Source: Catalinimonas sp038039535
Lineage (GTDB): Bacteria > Bacteroidota > Bacteroidia > Cytophagales > Cyclobacteriaceae
DNA: 64,000 bases
NCBI RefSeq assembly: GCF_038039535.1
Contig: NZ_JBBPHP010000012.1
Location: 62,001 to 126,000 of the forward strand
Reading direction: 5' to 3'
The position numbers were made by a program, and so were the translations under genes. Below are positions 1 to 8,730 of the stretch, in pieces. Numbering within the stretch: the stretch's first letter is position 1; each line of letters begins with the position of its first letter. A model generated the notes under the pieces. The model had not been told where the DNA came from, made no database searches, and saw only the letters and a list, made by a program, of their open reading frames with translations.

Positions 1-2382
1 CACCAGGTTGGCCACTGTAAGATTTTTATCTTCAAATTGATGGCTATTAAATGCATTAATGGCTTTGGGCAAATCAGTGGAAATTTTCTGGACATTATTG
101 TAGAGAATAATAAACGAATGCTGACGGTCAAATCGCTCTCGGTAATTAGCTCCTCTGCGCTTTGCTTCTTCTTCCTTAAAAGTTCGTGATTTTTCCAAAA
201 GCTGTTCTGCATAAGTATACAGATCACTCTCAGGATATTCATCAATAAAGTTTTGCAAACCAAGCTGATACTGATAAAAATCTTCAGTCTTACCAGTAAT
301 AAGTATATTCAAAAGCTTCATATTATCCGTAAAATCATTATCTGAAAACGCCTTAAGGCTGGCACTGATCATCTGCTTGGCTTCTTCGTATTTGCCATCG
401 TCATAAAGCTCGTAAGCCGTTTTATAAATCTTTTTTAGTTTTTCACTTGCCAGGTTACTTTCTTCACGGTAATTGGGATTTTCAAGGATTTTAGCATAAA
501 TACTTTCCGGATAATTTTGAAGTAATTGGTTTTTGTATTTTACATAAGTTTCATCATCCATTTCTTTGTACAATAGGTAAAGCTCATACAATACTTCAGG
601 TTCGTATTCAGTCTCAGGGAAACGCGCCAACATGGTTTCAAAAGTTTCAATAGCATTATGCTTTTCTTCCAGATCAAAATTGTAAATACCTCCCAAATTG
701 TAATAAGCTTCTTCAATGCTTACAAGAGCTTCCTGTTGAGCTTCATCAGTAAAAGGAATAGCTGCATAAAGTTGCTGCTTTCTGCTATCCGCAGTATTTT
801 CAGTTACCGGACTCTGACTGGGGATATTTTCTGCCGCCTCAATTGCCTCTACATTGTCCTGAGCAAAGTTCTCATCTATAGTTTTTTCTGATCTTCTCCA
901 GTTATCTTCCAGTTTGCGATCGCCCCATCGTCTAATAAACTCTGTGCGCCCGATACTGATGGCTGTAGGAGTATAGAAGTACCAGCCCTCACTACTGGCA
1001 GCCTGATTAGGCTCTGCCCCCTGCATGAATGGTGACTGAACCTGCTGAAAACTATTATTTCTTACAGTCCGACTTCTACGCTTACTCTCTCTTTCTTGCT
1101 CTGCAAGAAGACGATCTTCTTCAGCTATCAACTCATCCAGATAAGTATTCAGCTCAAGCGAGTCCATTTGAGCCAAAGCCAGCAGGCTATCCTGCTCTTG
1201 GATGGTAGTGAGTTGCTTTACAAAGTTATCCAGTACCTCCTGCCTCTCAGCTATCTGCTCGTATTCTTCTTCATCCTGAGGCAGCACAGTCATCGTACTG
1301 TCGTAGTATAACTTGGCTTGTTGATAATCTTTTTTATCGCCATAGTAGATTCTACCTAAAGCAAGATAGGCATAGGCTTTCTGCCTGTTATTATTAATAC
1401 TAGCCTGTATAGACTCATTGTAAAACTGCATGGCTTCTTCAAGATTACCCTGTTTCTGCTCAAAAGAGGCCATTTCGTAGTAGATTTTATCCTGATACTC
1501 AAGATTTTTCTTGTCTTTGAGAAGTTTTTTGAAATACTTACGAATTTTACGGGTATCGTTCTCTTTGGTGAGATCATACACCTGAGCCATGTTCAGACGA
1601 GCATAAAAATACAATTCATATTCTGGATTACTTCTCAGCACCTCTTCATAATTTTGATAGGCCTGGGCATCAAAACCTAAATCTTGATAAAGTTGTCCGA
1701 TGATAAAATAAGTACGGGCTCGCCCTTCATCATTATTTAAAAGAGGAGCAGCTAGTAAGAGGTTACCTACCATCGTACTATAATTTTCATTGAGTTGTGC
1801 CAGATGAGCACGTGTAAGATAAAGCTTTGCTTTATTGGCATCATTCAGCTTTTCTTTCTTAAGAAAGTCAGAAACAGCAATTGCATTATTTTGCTCTTGT
1901 GCCTCAATAAAAGTACGCATGAGATGAATCAAAGCTCGGTGGCGAGCATCATCGTCCTTACTTTCTGTATTTACATATTTGAAGGTCTTGATAGCGTCTT
2001 CATAGTTCTGCTTATACATTCGGCAGAGGCCTACCAATATATAGCTATCATCTGCCCATCGGCTGTTGGGATGGCGTTCAATAGCAATGGAGGCTTTCTT
2101 TAAGCAGTCTTCCACCTGCTTATCCAAACTGCTGATCAGAGCAGTGTCAACCTTTGGGTAAATTTCCAGAATGTCATTGAAGTTGTTTTCCTGACTTTCC
2201 AGTATAGCTGCCTGGATTTCATCCATACGCATATTTGCGTAAAACAAGGCATTGTATCTGGCAGTTGTATTATGGTAAACGCTTGCCACCATCCCACTTT
2301 TCTGGGGTGCACAGGCGGTTAAGCCACAAAGCAACATAGTCCACCAAAGAATGTAATATTTGGAAAAAACTTTTACCTTCAA
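1..2382 (-). CDS. porW: SprE/PorW-type tetratricopeptide lipoprotein of the type IX secretion system (3' end beyond window)
   Basis: At least 794 codons are open on the minus strand down to base 1, with no stop, so the C-terminus lies outside. The start is taken as TTG at 2382 because it gives a complete lipoprotein signal peptide with lipobox LTAC (Cys24); the ATG at 2337 would leave only eight residues before the Cys, and a GTG at 2415 is also in frame. After the Cys come YHNTTARYNALFYAN and many helical TPR-like repeats, as in SprE/PorW, the periplasmic lipoprotein needed for type IX secretion and gliding in Bacteroidota. The last visible residues (INAFNSHQFEDKNLTVAN) resemble the end of that family, so little is missing. 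It is divergent from the M23 peptidase gene. Family assignment is by motif reading, not by search. Confidence 0.78.
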   Translation of the reverse strand, partial: MKVKVFSKYYILWWTMLLCGLTACAPQKSGMVASVYHNTTARYNALFYANMRMDEIQAAILESQENNFNDILEIYPKVDTALISSLDKQVEDCLKKASIAIERHPNSRWADDSYILVGLCRMYKQNYEDAIKTFKYVNTESKDDDARHRALIHLMRTFIEAQEQNNAIAVSDFLKKEKLNDANKAKLYLTRAHLAQLNENYSTMVGNLLLAAPLLNNDEGRARTYFIIGQLYQDLGFDAQAYQNYEEVLRSNPEYELYFYARLNMAQVYDLTKENDTRKIRKYFKKLLKDKKNLEYQDKIYYEMASFEQKQGNLEEAMQFYNESIQASINNNRQKAYAYLALGRIYYGDKKDYQQAKLYYDSTMTVLPQDEEEYEQIAERQEVLDNFVKQLTTIQEQDSLLALAQMDSLELNTYLDELIAEEDRLLAEQERESKRRSRTVRNNSFQQVQSPFMQGAEPNQAASSEGWYFYTPTAISIGRTEFIRRWGDRKLEDNWRRSEKTIDENFAQDNVEAIEAAENIPSQSPVTENTADSRKQQLYAAIPFTDEAQQEALVSIEEAYYNLGGIYNFDLEEKHNAIETFETMLARFPETEYEPEVLYELYLLYKEMDDETYVKYKNQLLQNYPESIYAKILENPNYREESNLASEKLKKIYKTAYELYDDGKYEEAKQMISASLKAFSDNDFTDNMKLLNILITGKTEDFYQYQLGLQNFIDEYPESDLYTYAEQLLEKSRTFKEEEAKRRGANYRERFDRQHSFIILYNNVQKISTDLPKAINAFNSHQFEDKNLTVANLV

Positions 2383-2504
2383 ATGATTAATATTTAGATT
2401 TATATTAAAGCTCACTACTTACTCGTGATAGCGTATGCTACTCAATTAGTCTAATATTTTTTAATGCTTACTTTTGTCCTGTCGGGGAATTTAATTATAA
2501 TACT

Positions 2505-3377
2505 TTGAAGTCAAGGAAAACATTTTCAAATCGGTTAACAACCAGATATCTACTCATCGTTCGGAATGAGGAAGACTTTGCTGAGAAAACAACATTCACA
2601 TTTACTTACGCAAAGTTAGCCCTTTTCATTGTATCTGTGAGTATAATAATGCTGATTGGTAGTTTATTTTTAGTAAATACCTTACTAGAGCAGTGGTTTG
2701 ACCCAAGATACGCTCAAGCTGAGTCTAACAGAAAGCTTATTGAGTTGTCTATGGCGGTAGACTCACTTGAACAGGAAGTACAAAATAAGCAAAACTTTAT
2801 CGCTTCTTTTCAGCAGGTTGTAAGAGGAGACTCTATCACCGATAATGAACAGTTTTATATTGAAAACTCTGGTGATAGAATTGTAGACAATAGCCCCGAA
2901 CGTAATAATGAGATCTCAAATGTAGATTCTCAGTTCAGACAGGAGTTTGAAGAAGACGGGGTTGAATTGCTTACTGTAAATGCTAACAATGCATCTAGTC
3001 AGTTGGATGAGTTGTTTTTCTTTACACCGATTACCGGTATTATATCTTCCTCCTATAATCCTAAACAGAGTCATTATGGGGTAGATATTGTTTCTAAGAA
3101 GAATGAGCCTATAAAATCGGTAGCCGATGGCACAGTGATTTTAGCTTCCTGGACACAGGACGCTGGCTATGTAATCGCTGTGCAACATCGCAGTAATGTT
3201 ATTTCTGTATATAAACATAACTCCAGTTTGCTAAAAAAATCTGGTGATTTTATAAATGCAGGCGATGTAATTGCTATTATTGGAAATACGGGAGAACTTA
3301 CCTCAGGACCACATTTACATTTTGAACTTTGGTACAATGGGAATCCTGTAGACCCTGAAGAGTTTGTATCATTTTAA
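2505..3377 (+). CDS. M23-family (LytM-type) zinc metallopeptidase, membrane anchored
   Basis: 290 residues with one membrane segment (about 37-60), a coiled-coil-like linker (75-105), then a C-terminal M23 domain (about 172-288). All ligand and catalytic motifs are visible: H190-x3-D194, H238 in VYKHNS, and H270-x-H272 in GPHLHFELW. It probably cleaves, or helps to regulate cleavage of, peptidoglycan cross-bridges in the periplasm. The start is TTG at 2505; the first in-frame ATG lies inside the membrane segment and would destroy the anchor. It opens the run of genes that leads through the bactofilin into the ATP synthase, with 9 bp to the next gene. Pairing of an M23 peptidase with a bactofilin is a known cell-shape arrangement. 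Confidence 0.9.
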   Translation: MKSRKTFSNRLTTRYLLIVRNEEDFAEKTTFTFTYAKLALFIVSVSIIMLIGSLFLVNTLLEQWFDPRYAQAESNRKLIELSMAVDSLEQEVQNKQNFIASFQQVVRGDSITDNEQFYIENSGDRIVDNSPERNNEISNVDSQFRQEFEEDGVELLTVNANNASSQLDELFFFTPITGIISSSYNPKQSHYGVDIVSKKNEPIKSVADGTVILASWTQDAGYVIAVQHRSNVISVYKHNSSLLKKSGDFINAGDVIAIIGNTGELTSGPHLHFELWYNGNPVDPEEFVSF

Positions 3378-3386
3378 TTTATTTAC

Positions 3387-3869
3387 ATGACAATGTTCAG
3401 TAACAATCAAAAAGAGAAGGTAAAGACAGAAGAAGCCACTACCTCAACAAGTAACATAGGAAAAGGCACTTCGGTAGAAGGAGACCTGGCCACAGTAGGA
3501 AACATTCGTATTGATGGCGATGTAAAAGGAAACGTTACCTGTAAATCAAAAATTGTCTTAGGGCAATCTTCATACGTAGAAGGCACAGTACTTGCACAAA
3601 ACGGCGAGATCGGTGGAGAAATACAGGGTTCTATTGAAATTTCTGAATTACTCGTTTTAAGGCCTACTGCTGTCATTCATGGCGATATTGTCACCAACAA
3701 GTTAGTTGTGGAATCCGGAGCAACTTTCAATGGATCATGCCGTATGGGTGTCTCAGTAAATGAAATCAACTTTGACGATGAGCCAGATGAATTCCAATCA
3801 GAATCAGAAGACGAGCCAGAAGAAGACATCAAGTCAAGCTCCAAAGAAAAAGAATCAAGATCAATTTAA
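3387..3869 (+). CDS. Bactofilin (polymer-forming cytoskeletal protein)
   Basis: 160 residues. The centre (about 22-125) is a regular right-handed beta-helix pattern with short hydrophobic/glycine repeats (for example GNIRIDGDVKGNV, GEIQGSIEISELLVL), which is the bactofilin signature; such proteins self-assemble into filaments that recruit cell-wall enzymes. The tail (about 127-160) is strongly acidic and then basic, and is probably disordered. A second ATG lies two codons downstream of the chosen start. The last 83 or more bases also code, in another frame, for the N-terminus of the next gene. Its position behind an M23 peptidase suggests the two act together in wall remodelling (inference). 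Confidence 0.92.
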   Translation: MTMFSNNQKEKVKTEEATTSTSNIGKGTSVEGDLATVGNIRIDGDVKGNVTCKSKIVLGQSSYVEGTVLAQNGEIGGEIQGSIEISELLVLRPTAVIHGDIVTNKLVVESGATFNGSCRMGVSVNEINFDDEPDEFQSESEDEPEEDIKSSSKEKESRSI

Positions 3870-4053
3870 GACCTATGTAAAGTACTCAGGCTTAGCATTT
3901 CAAATGGTAGCTGTCTTGGGAGTAGCTGTATGGGGGGGTATGAAATTGGATGATACTATGGGCAATGGTTTTCCGTTATTTACGATTATCTTTGCCCTAA
4001 TTGCCTTTTCTGGCTCTCTAATTATCACTATCCGAAGCTTACCTAAAGAGTAA
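3787..4053 (+). CDS. AtpZ/AtpI-like ATP synthase accessory membrane protein
   Basis: About 88 residues from ATG 3787 (in-frame ATGs at 3778 and 3760 are also possible). A basic, lysine/glutamine-rich leader is followed by two membrane helices with the sequence YSGLAFQMVAVLGVAVWGG, typical of the small AtpZ/AtpI-like proteins found ahead of atpB in Bacteroidota. Members of this group are proposed to help c-ring assembly or magnesium/calcium handling. The start lies inside the bactofilin gene, so 83 bases or more are read in two frames; no start codon exists after the bactofilin stop that would keep the leader and the whole first helix. The stop TAA touches the ATG of the following gene. Confidence 0.8.
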   Translation: MNSNQNQKTSQKKTSSQAPKKKNQDQFKTYVKYSGLAFQMVAVLGVAVWGGMKLDDTMGNGFPLFTIIFALIAFSGSLIITIRSLPKE

Positions 4054-4485
4054 ATGCTAAAGAAAAAGAAAATTAATTCCTGGCTGGCATTATTTTTATT
4101 TGCCACAGTCCTTACTATTGTTGCCTCCCTTGCTCAAATCATCTTTCCCAACCTCATCTATCAAGGGGTTTATTTTATTATTCTTTTTTTCCTTCTCTTA
4201 ACACTTTTTACTCATTACATCACCTTGATGGGCTTGAAGCATGCCCCTGACAAGTTTGCACTCGTTTACCTGGGTACTATGACTTTCCGTCTTCTCATGA
4301 GCATAGGAATTATTTTAATAGTGCTACTTCAGGAGATTCCTGAGAAAATCAATTTTGTGATACATTTCGCCATTGTGTATTTAGCATTTTTAATTTTTGA
4401 AATATATGCCTTATTAACTACCTTGCGCTCAAATTTTCAAACGAGGGCAGAAAATGCGGATAAAAAGCAAGAAAAAATACCGTAA
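4054..4485 (+). CDS. Four-helix membrane protein of the atp operon (unknown role)
   Basis: 143 residues with four predicted membrane helices (about 9-30, 37-57, 71-92, 102-123) and a charged cytoplasmic tail. I do not recognise a named family. The topology and place between the AtpZ-like gene and atpB match the AtpI-type proteins seen at this position in many F-ATPase operons, so an assembly role for the membrane sector is likely (inference from context). It begins directly after the upstream stop and its last 32 bases overlap the start of atpB, so the three genes are probably translationally coupled. Confidence 0.75.
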   Translation: MLKKKKINSWLALFLFATVLTIVASLAQIIFPNLIYQGVYFIILFFLLLTLFTHYITLMGLKHAPDKFALVYLGTMTFRLLMSIGIILIVLLQEIPEKINFVIHFAIVYLAFLIFEIYALLTTLRSNFQTRAENADKKQEKIP

Positions 4486-5566
4486 GTTATTCTTAATCAG
4501 CTACATATTTTCAATAATTAGTGCGCTATCGCTCAATACAGTACATGCTGCAGAGGTAGAGCCTGATCCTGAAACTGAAGGACCTACTGAATTTATCTTT
4601 CACCATATTGCCGATTCTTACGATTGGCACTTTGCAACCATAGGCCATACCCATGTCACGCTTCCTCTTCCTATCATCCTTTATTCTGAGGACAGAGGAT
4701 TAGAAATATTTATGTCTTCTAATTTTTTAGATGAAGACCATAACTATACACCATATAAAGGATATGCATTAGAAGATGACGGTTCGCACCTTGTATCTGT
4801 GGAAGGACACACTTTTTACGACTTCTCTCTTACTAAGAATGTAGCAGCGATGATGCTAAGTGTAATTGTGATGTTGATCATCTTTCCTGCCGCTGCATCC
4901 AGATACAAGAAAAAGCCTGCTACTGCTCCCCAGGGCATACAGGCTTTCATTGAACCAGTAGTGATATTTATCCGTGATGAAGTGGCTATCCCCGCAATAG
5001 GTGAACACAAGTACCAGAGGTTTATGCCCTATTTGCTTACTGTTTTCTTCTTCATACTGATAAATAATCTTCTGGGACTGCTCCCCGGTGCTGCCAACGT
5101 AACTGGTAATATTTCCATTACACTAACTTTAGCATTATTCACTTTCATCATTACTCAGTTCAGCGGAAATAAAGACTACTGGAAGCACGTGTTCAATACA
5201 CCCGGTGTACCCTGGTGGCTGCTTCCTATCATGATTCCTGTTGAGATTATTGGTTTGTTTACCAAGCCATTTTCACTGATGGTAAGGCTTTTTGCCAACA
5301 TCACTGCTGGTCACATCATTATTCTCAGCATTATCGGATTGATTTTCATTTTTGAAAGCATTGCAGTTGGCCCAGTGAGTATTCTTTTTGCTTCTGTGAT
5401 GAACTTTCTTGAACTGTTAGTGGCTTTGTTACAGGCTTTTGTATTTACATTACTTTCAGCCATATATTTTGGAGGTGCAGTAGAAGAGCACCATCATGAA
5501 GAAGGAAAAGCGCTGGAGGATGAGAATAGTCATGCGCCTTTGCAGTCTGATTCTGCAATGGTATAA
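4454..5566 (+). CDS. atpB: F-type ATP synthase subunit a
   Basis: 370 residues, longer than the usual 240-280 because of a signal-peptide-like N-terminus (ends near HAAEV) and a periplasmic segment of about 95 residues rich in His, Asp and Glu, an extension I recall as usual in Bacteroidota. The conserved helix with the essential arginine is present: KPFSLMVRLFANITAGH, Arg278, which faces the c-ring carboxylate during proton passage. A histidine/glutamate-rich tail (EEHHHEEG) closes the protein. It overlaps the upstream gene by 32 bases and lies 43 bases ahead of atpE. Confidence 0.97.
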   Translation: MRIKSKKKYRKLFLISYIFSIISALSLNTVHAAEVEPDPETEGPTEFIFHHIADSYDWHFATIGHTHVTLPLPIILYSEDRGLEIFMSSNFLDEDHNYTPYKGYALEDDGSHLVSVEGHTFYDFSLTKNVAAMMLSVIVMLIIFPAAASRYKKKPATAPQGIQAFIEPVVIFIRDEVAIPAIGEHKYQRFMPYLLTVFFFILINNLLGLLPGAANVTGNISITLTLALFTFIITQFSGNKDYWKHVFNTPGVPWWLLPIMIPVEIIGLFTKPFSLMVRLFANITAGHIIILSIIGLIFIFESIAVGPVSILFASVMNFLELLVALLQAFVFTLLSAIYFGGAVEEHHHEEGKALEDENSHAPLQSDSAMV

Positions 5567-5609
5567 ATTAGCTTTCATTTGTTTCATTCATATAAATAGT
5601 TAAACTCTT

Positions 5610-5870
5610 ATGTTGTTAGCTTTATTATTACAAGCTGCTACCGAAGCGGTTTCCGGATTAGGAACCATGGGAGCAGGTCTTGGTGCCGGAATAGTTGCAT
5701 TAGGCGCTGGTCTTGGTATCGGAAAAATTGGTGGTTCTGCTATGGAAGCCATCGCTCGCCAGCCTGAGGCTAGCGGACGTATTCAGACAGCTATGATTAT
5801 CGTAGCTGCACTGATTGAAGGTGTTGCTCTCTTTGGAGTAATTATCTGTCTGATCATAGCTACTGCGTAA
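5610..5870 (+). CDS. atpE: F-type ATP synthase subunit c
   Basis: 86 residues forming the usual two-helix hairpin. The first helix is glycine-rich (GAGLGAGIVALGAGLGIG), the polar loop is ARQPEA, and the ion-binding carboxylate is Glu70 in ALIEGVALFG. The residues that mark sodium-binding rings (Gln in helix 1, Ser/Thr next to the Glu) are absent, so a proton ring is expected (inference from known motifs). A 9-bp hairpin follows the stop, before atpF, and may help set the excess of c over b subunits. Confidence 0.97.
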   Translation: MLLALLLQAATEAVSGLGTMGAGLGAGIVALGAGLGIGKIGGSAMEAIARQPEASGRIQTAMIIVAALIEGVALFGVIICLIIATA

Positions 5871-5881
5871 CGCAAACTTAA

Positions 5882-5914
5882 AACCGGCTCTCAGCATTAG
5901 GCTTTGAGCCGGTT
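5882..5914 (+). terminator. Intercistronic hairpin between atpE and atpF
   Basis: AACCGGCTC (5882-5890) pairs perfectly with GAGCCGGTT (5906-5914) across a 15-base loop. The tail (CTTTGATG) has no real U-run, so partial termination or 3'-end protection of the atpE message is more likely than full termination. Confidence 0.6.
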
Positions 5915-5961
5915 CTTTGATGAAACAAATTATTACTATTCACTATTTAATATAAACCTTA

Positions 5962-6456
5962 ATGGATTTACTTACTCCAGATTTTGGACTGATAGTCTGG
6001 CAGATCCTTATCTTCCTGGTTGTACTTTTTGTACTATCTAAATTTGCTTGGAGACCTATCATTAACGGACTAAACGAGCGTGAAAACAGTATCAATGAGT
6101 CTTTACTTTCTGCTGAAAAAGCCAGAAACGAAATGGCTGAATTGAAAGCTGATAACGAAAAACTACTTGCCGAAGCGCGGAAAGAAAGAGATAATATCTT
6201 AAAAGATGCTACCGCTGCAGCCAACAAACTTCGTGAAGAAGCAAAGGAACAAGCTGCGCAGGAGGGAGCTCGTATTATCGCTGATGCTAAAGCTTCTATT
6301 GAAACTCAAAAAAATGCTGCTCTTGCTGAAGTAAAGGATCAGGTTGCTCAGCTCTCCGTACAGATTGCTGAAAAAATCCTGCGCGAAAAACTTAGTGATG
6401 ATAAAGCACAAAAAGAATACGTATCAAAACTGGTTAATGACTTAAATGTTAATTAA
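5962..6456 (+). CDS. atpF: F-type ATP synthase subunit b
   Basis: 164 residues: a short periplasmic start, one membrane helix (about 9-28), then a long, charged, alanine-rich helix to the end that forms the peripheral stalk. The SKFAWRPI motif just after the helix is typical of b subunits. A single b gene is present, so the stalk should be a homodimer. It sits 91 bases after atpE, separated by a hairpin, and 37 bases before atpH. Confidence 0.96.
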   Translation: MDLLTPDFGLIVWQILIFLVVLFVLSKFAWRPIINGLNERENSINESLLSAEKARNEMAELKADNEKLLAEARKERDNILKDATAAANKLREEAKEQAAQEGARIIADAKASIETQKNAALAEVKDQVAQLSVQIAEKILREKLSDDKAQKEYVSKLVNDLNVN

Positions 6457-6493
6457 CAAATCTGTTTAGCTAAGATAAACCGGACTTTCATTT

Positions 6494-7051
6494 ATGGTTA
6501 ATACTAGAGTAGCATCCCGCTATGCGAAGTCGCTTTTGGATCTGGCAGTAGAGAAGAAAGTATTAAAAGATGTCTATCAGGATATGGTTTTTTTCCTGGA
6601 AACCTGTAAATCCAACCGTGATTTTGTTTTGATGCTTAGAAACCCTATAATCGGTCACGAGAAAAAAAAGATGGTGCTTTATGCCCTCTTTAAAAATAAA
6701 TTTAACCCTGCTACGCTGGCTTTATTTGATATCATTACCCGCAAAAACAGGGAAAGTTATCTTCCGGCTATCGCCGAATCATTTGAGATACAGTATCGTC
6801 AGCATCAGGGCATAGTGAAAGCAAATGTCACTACTCCGATGCCCCTTAATGATGTTTTGAGGAAAAAATTCATAGACATGGTAGCTTCTCAAACAGGAAA
6901 GAAAATAGAGCTTGAAGAGAAAGTAGACCCTTCAATTATTGGTGGGTATGTACTCAAAATTGGTGACCAACAGATAGATAACTCTGTTAAAGCAAAACTG
7001 AAAACACTTTCGTACGATTTTTCGGACGATAGTTACGTAAAATCAATCTAA
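6494..7051 (+). CDS. atpH: F-type ATP synthase subunit delta
   Basis: 185 residues, the usual length for the OSCP/delta subunit that ties the stalk to the top of the alpha3beta3 head. The N-terminal helical domain starts with VASRYAKSLLDLA, and the C-terminal part holds the family pattern ending in IIGGYVLKIGDQQIDNSVKAKL. It is followed 35 bases later by atpA on the same strand. Confidence 0.96.
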   Translation: MVNTRVASRYAKSLLDLAVEKKVLKDVYQDMVFFLETCKSNRDFVLMLRNPIIGHEKKKMVLYALFKNKFNPATLALFDIITRKNRESYLPAIAESFEIQYRQHQGIVKANVTTPMPLNDVLRKKFIDMVASQTGKKIELEEKVDPSIIGGYVLKIGDQQIDNSVKAKLKTLSYDFSDDSYVKSI

Positions 7052-7086
7052 ACTGAATTTTACTTTAATCTAAAACCTGATATATA

Positions 7087-8667
7087 ATGGCAGAAGTAAG
7101 ACCTGATGAGGTTTCAGCAATATTAAGAGAACAGCTTTCTAATTTCAAAACAGAAGCTGAACTCGAAGAAGTAGGTACTGTGCTCCAAGTAGGTGATGGT
7201 GTAGCACGTATTTACGGCCTCACCCAAGCACAATCTGGTGAGCTTTTAGAATTTGAAAATGGCCTCAATGCTCTTGTACTAAACCTGGAAGAAGATAATG
7301 TGGGTGCGGTACTCTTGGGCGAGCAAGGAGATATCAAAGAAGGTGATACTGTAAAGCGTACTAAGCGTATTGCCTCCATAAAAGTTGGTGATGGACTTGC
7401 AGGCCGTGTAGTGAATACCCTGGGTGAACCCATTGATGGTAAAGGTCCGATACAAGGAGAGGTTTATGAGCTTCCTATTGAGAGAAGAGCCCCTGGTGTG
7501 ATCTACCGTCAACCGGTAAATGAACCTCTACAGACGGGAATTAAGGCGATTGACTCCATGATTCCTATTGGAAGAGGGCAACGAGAACTGATTATTGGGG
7601 ATCGTCAGACTGGAAAAACTGCCGTGGCGCTGGATACCATTATCAACCAAAAAGAATTTTATGAAAAAGGTGAACCAGTCTACTGTATCTATGTAGCTTG
7701 CGGTCAAAAGGCTTCTACCGTTGCAGGAGTGGTTTCTGCACTTGAGAAGCATGGAGCTATGGCTTATACCACTGTAGTTTCTGCCTCTGCATCTGACCCT
7801 GCTCCAATGCAGTTTTTTGCACCTTTTACTGGAGCCGTTATCGGTGAGTATTTCCGCGATACCGGAAGACCAGCTCTGGTGATCTATGATGACCTTTCAA
7901 AACAAGCAGTTGCTTATCGGGAGGTTTCCTTATTACTTCGCAGACCTCCCGGACGTGAAGCTTATCCCGGAGATGTTTTTTACCTGCACTCTCGCCTGCT
8001 GGAAAGAGCAGCTAAGCTGAATGCTAATACTGAGATCGTGAAGCAGATGAATGACTTGCCGGAAGTAATCAAGCCTCTGGTAAAAGGTGGCGGTTCTTTG
8101 ACTGCCTTACCTATCATTGAAACTCAGGCAGGTGACGTTTCTGCGTATATTCCAACCAACGTAATTTCAATTACTGACGGACAGATCTTCCTGGAAACTG
8201 GTTTGTTTAATGCTGGTTTACGTCCTGCCATTAACGTAGGTATCTCAGTATCTCGTGTGGGTGGGTCGGCTCAGATAAAGTCAATGAAAAAAGTAGCTGG
8301 TACGCTTAAGCTTGACCAGGCCCAGTTCCGTGAATTGGAGGCATTTGCTAAATTTGGTTCTGACCTTGATGCCGCAACGCAGCTTACCATTGACAGAGGT
8401 AGAAGAAACCAGCAAATTCTTAAGCAACCTCAATTTTCTCCGCTTTCGGTGGAAGAGCAGGTAGCAATTATCTTCGCTTCTACCAAAGGACACATGGATA
8501 AGGTAGCTATAGATAAGGTTAAAGCATTTGAAACTGACTATCTCAACCAGTTGAAAGCACAGCATCGTGATACACTGGATGCATTAGCTGCAGGTAAATT
8601 TGACGATAGCATTACAGATGTACTTAAGAAAGTAGCTACTGAGCTTGCTCCGAACTATCAGGAATAG
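7087..8667 (+). CDS. atpA: F-type ATP synthase subunit alpha
   Basis: 526 residues. The Walker A loop GDRQTGKT and the downstream ALVIYDDLSKQAVAYR segment identify the alpha subunit, the non-catalytic nucleotide-binding partner of beta in the F1 head. Length is slightly above the E. coli protein. It lies in the order b, delta, alpha, gamma; the beta and epsilon genes that often follow gamma are not in this window. Confidence 0.98.
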   Translation: MAEVRPDEVSAILREQLSNFKTEAELEEVGTVLQVGDGVARIYGLTQAQSGELLEFENGLNALVLNLEEDNVGAVLLGEQGDIKEGDTVKRTKRIASIKVGDGLAGRVVNTLGEPIDGKGPIQGEVYELPIERRAPGVIYRQPVNEPLQTGIKAIDSMIPIGRGQRELIIGDRQTGKTAVALDTIINQKEFYEKGEPVYCIYVACGQKASTVAGVVSALEKHGAMAYTTVVSASASDPAPMQFFAPFTGAVIGEYFRDTGRPALVIYDDLSKQAVAYREVSLLLRRPPGREAYPGDVFYLHSRLLERAAKLNANTEIVKQMNDLPEVIKPLVKGGGSLTALPIIETQAGDVSAYIPTNVISITDGQIFLETGLFNAGLRPAINVGISVSRVGGSAQIKSMKKVAGTLKLDQAQFRELEAFAKFGSDLDAATQLTIDRGRRNQQILKQPQFSPLSVEEQVAIIFASTKGHMDKVAIDKVKAFETDYLNQLKAQHRDTLDALAAGKFDDSITDVLKKVATELAPNYQE

Positions 8668-8730
8668 AATAATTATTGCAGAGCTATACTATAATCATAG
8701 CTCTGCTTCATAGATTCACAATAAAAAAAC

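Noticed and set aside
658..2103. Several 70-100-codon ORFs on the plus strand and a minus-strand one within the porW region
   Set aside because: They are shadows of the long minus-strand TPR frame, with low-complexity translations.
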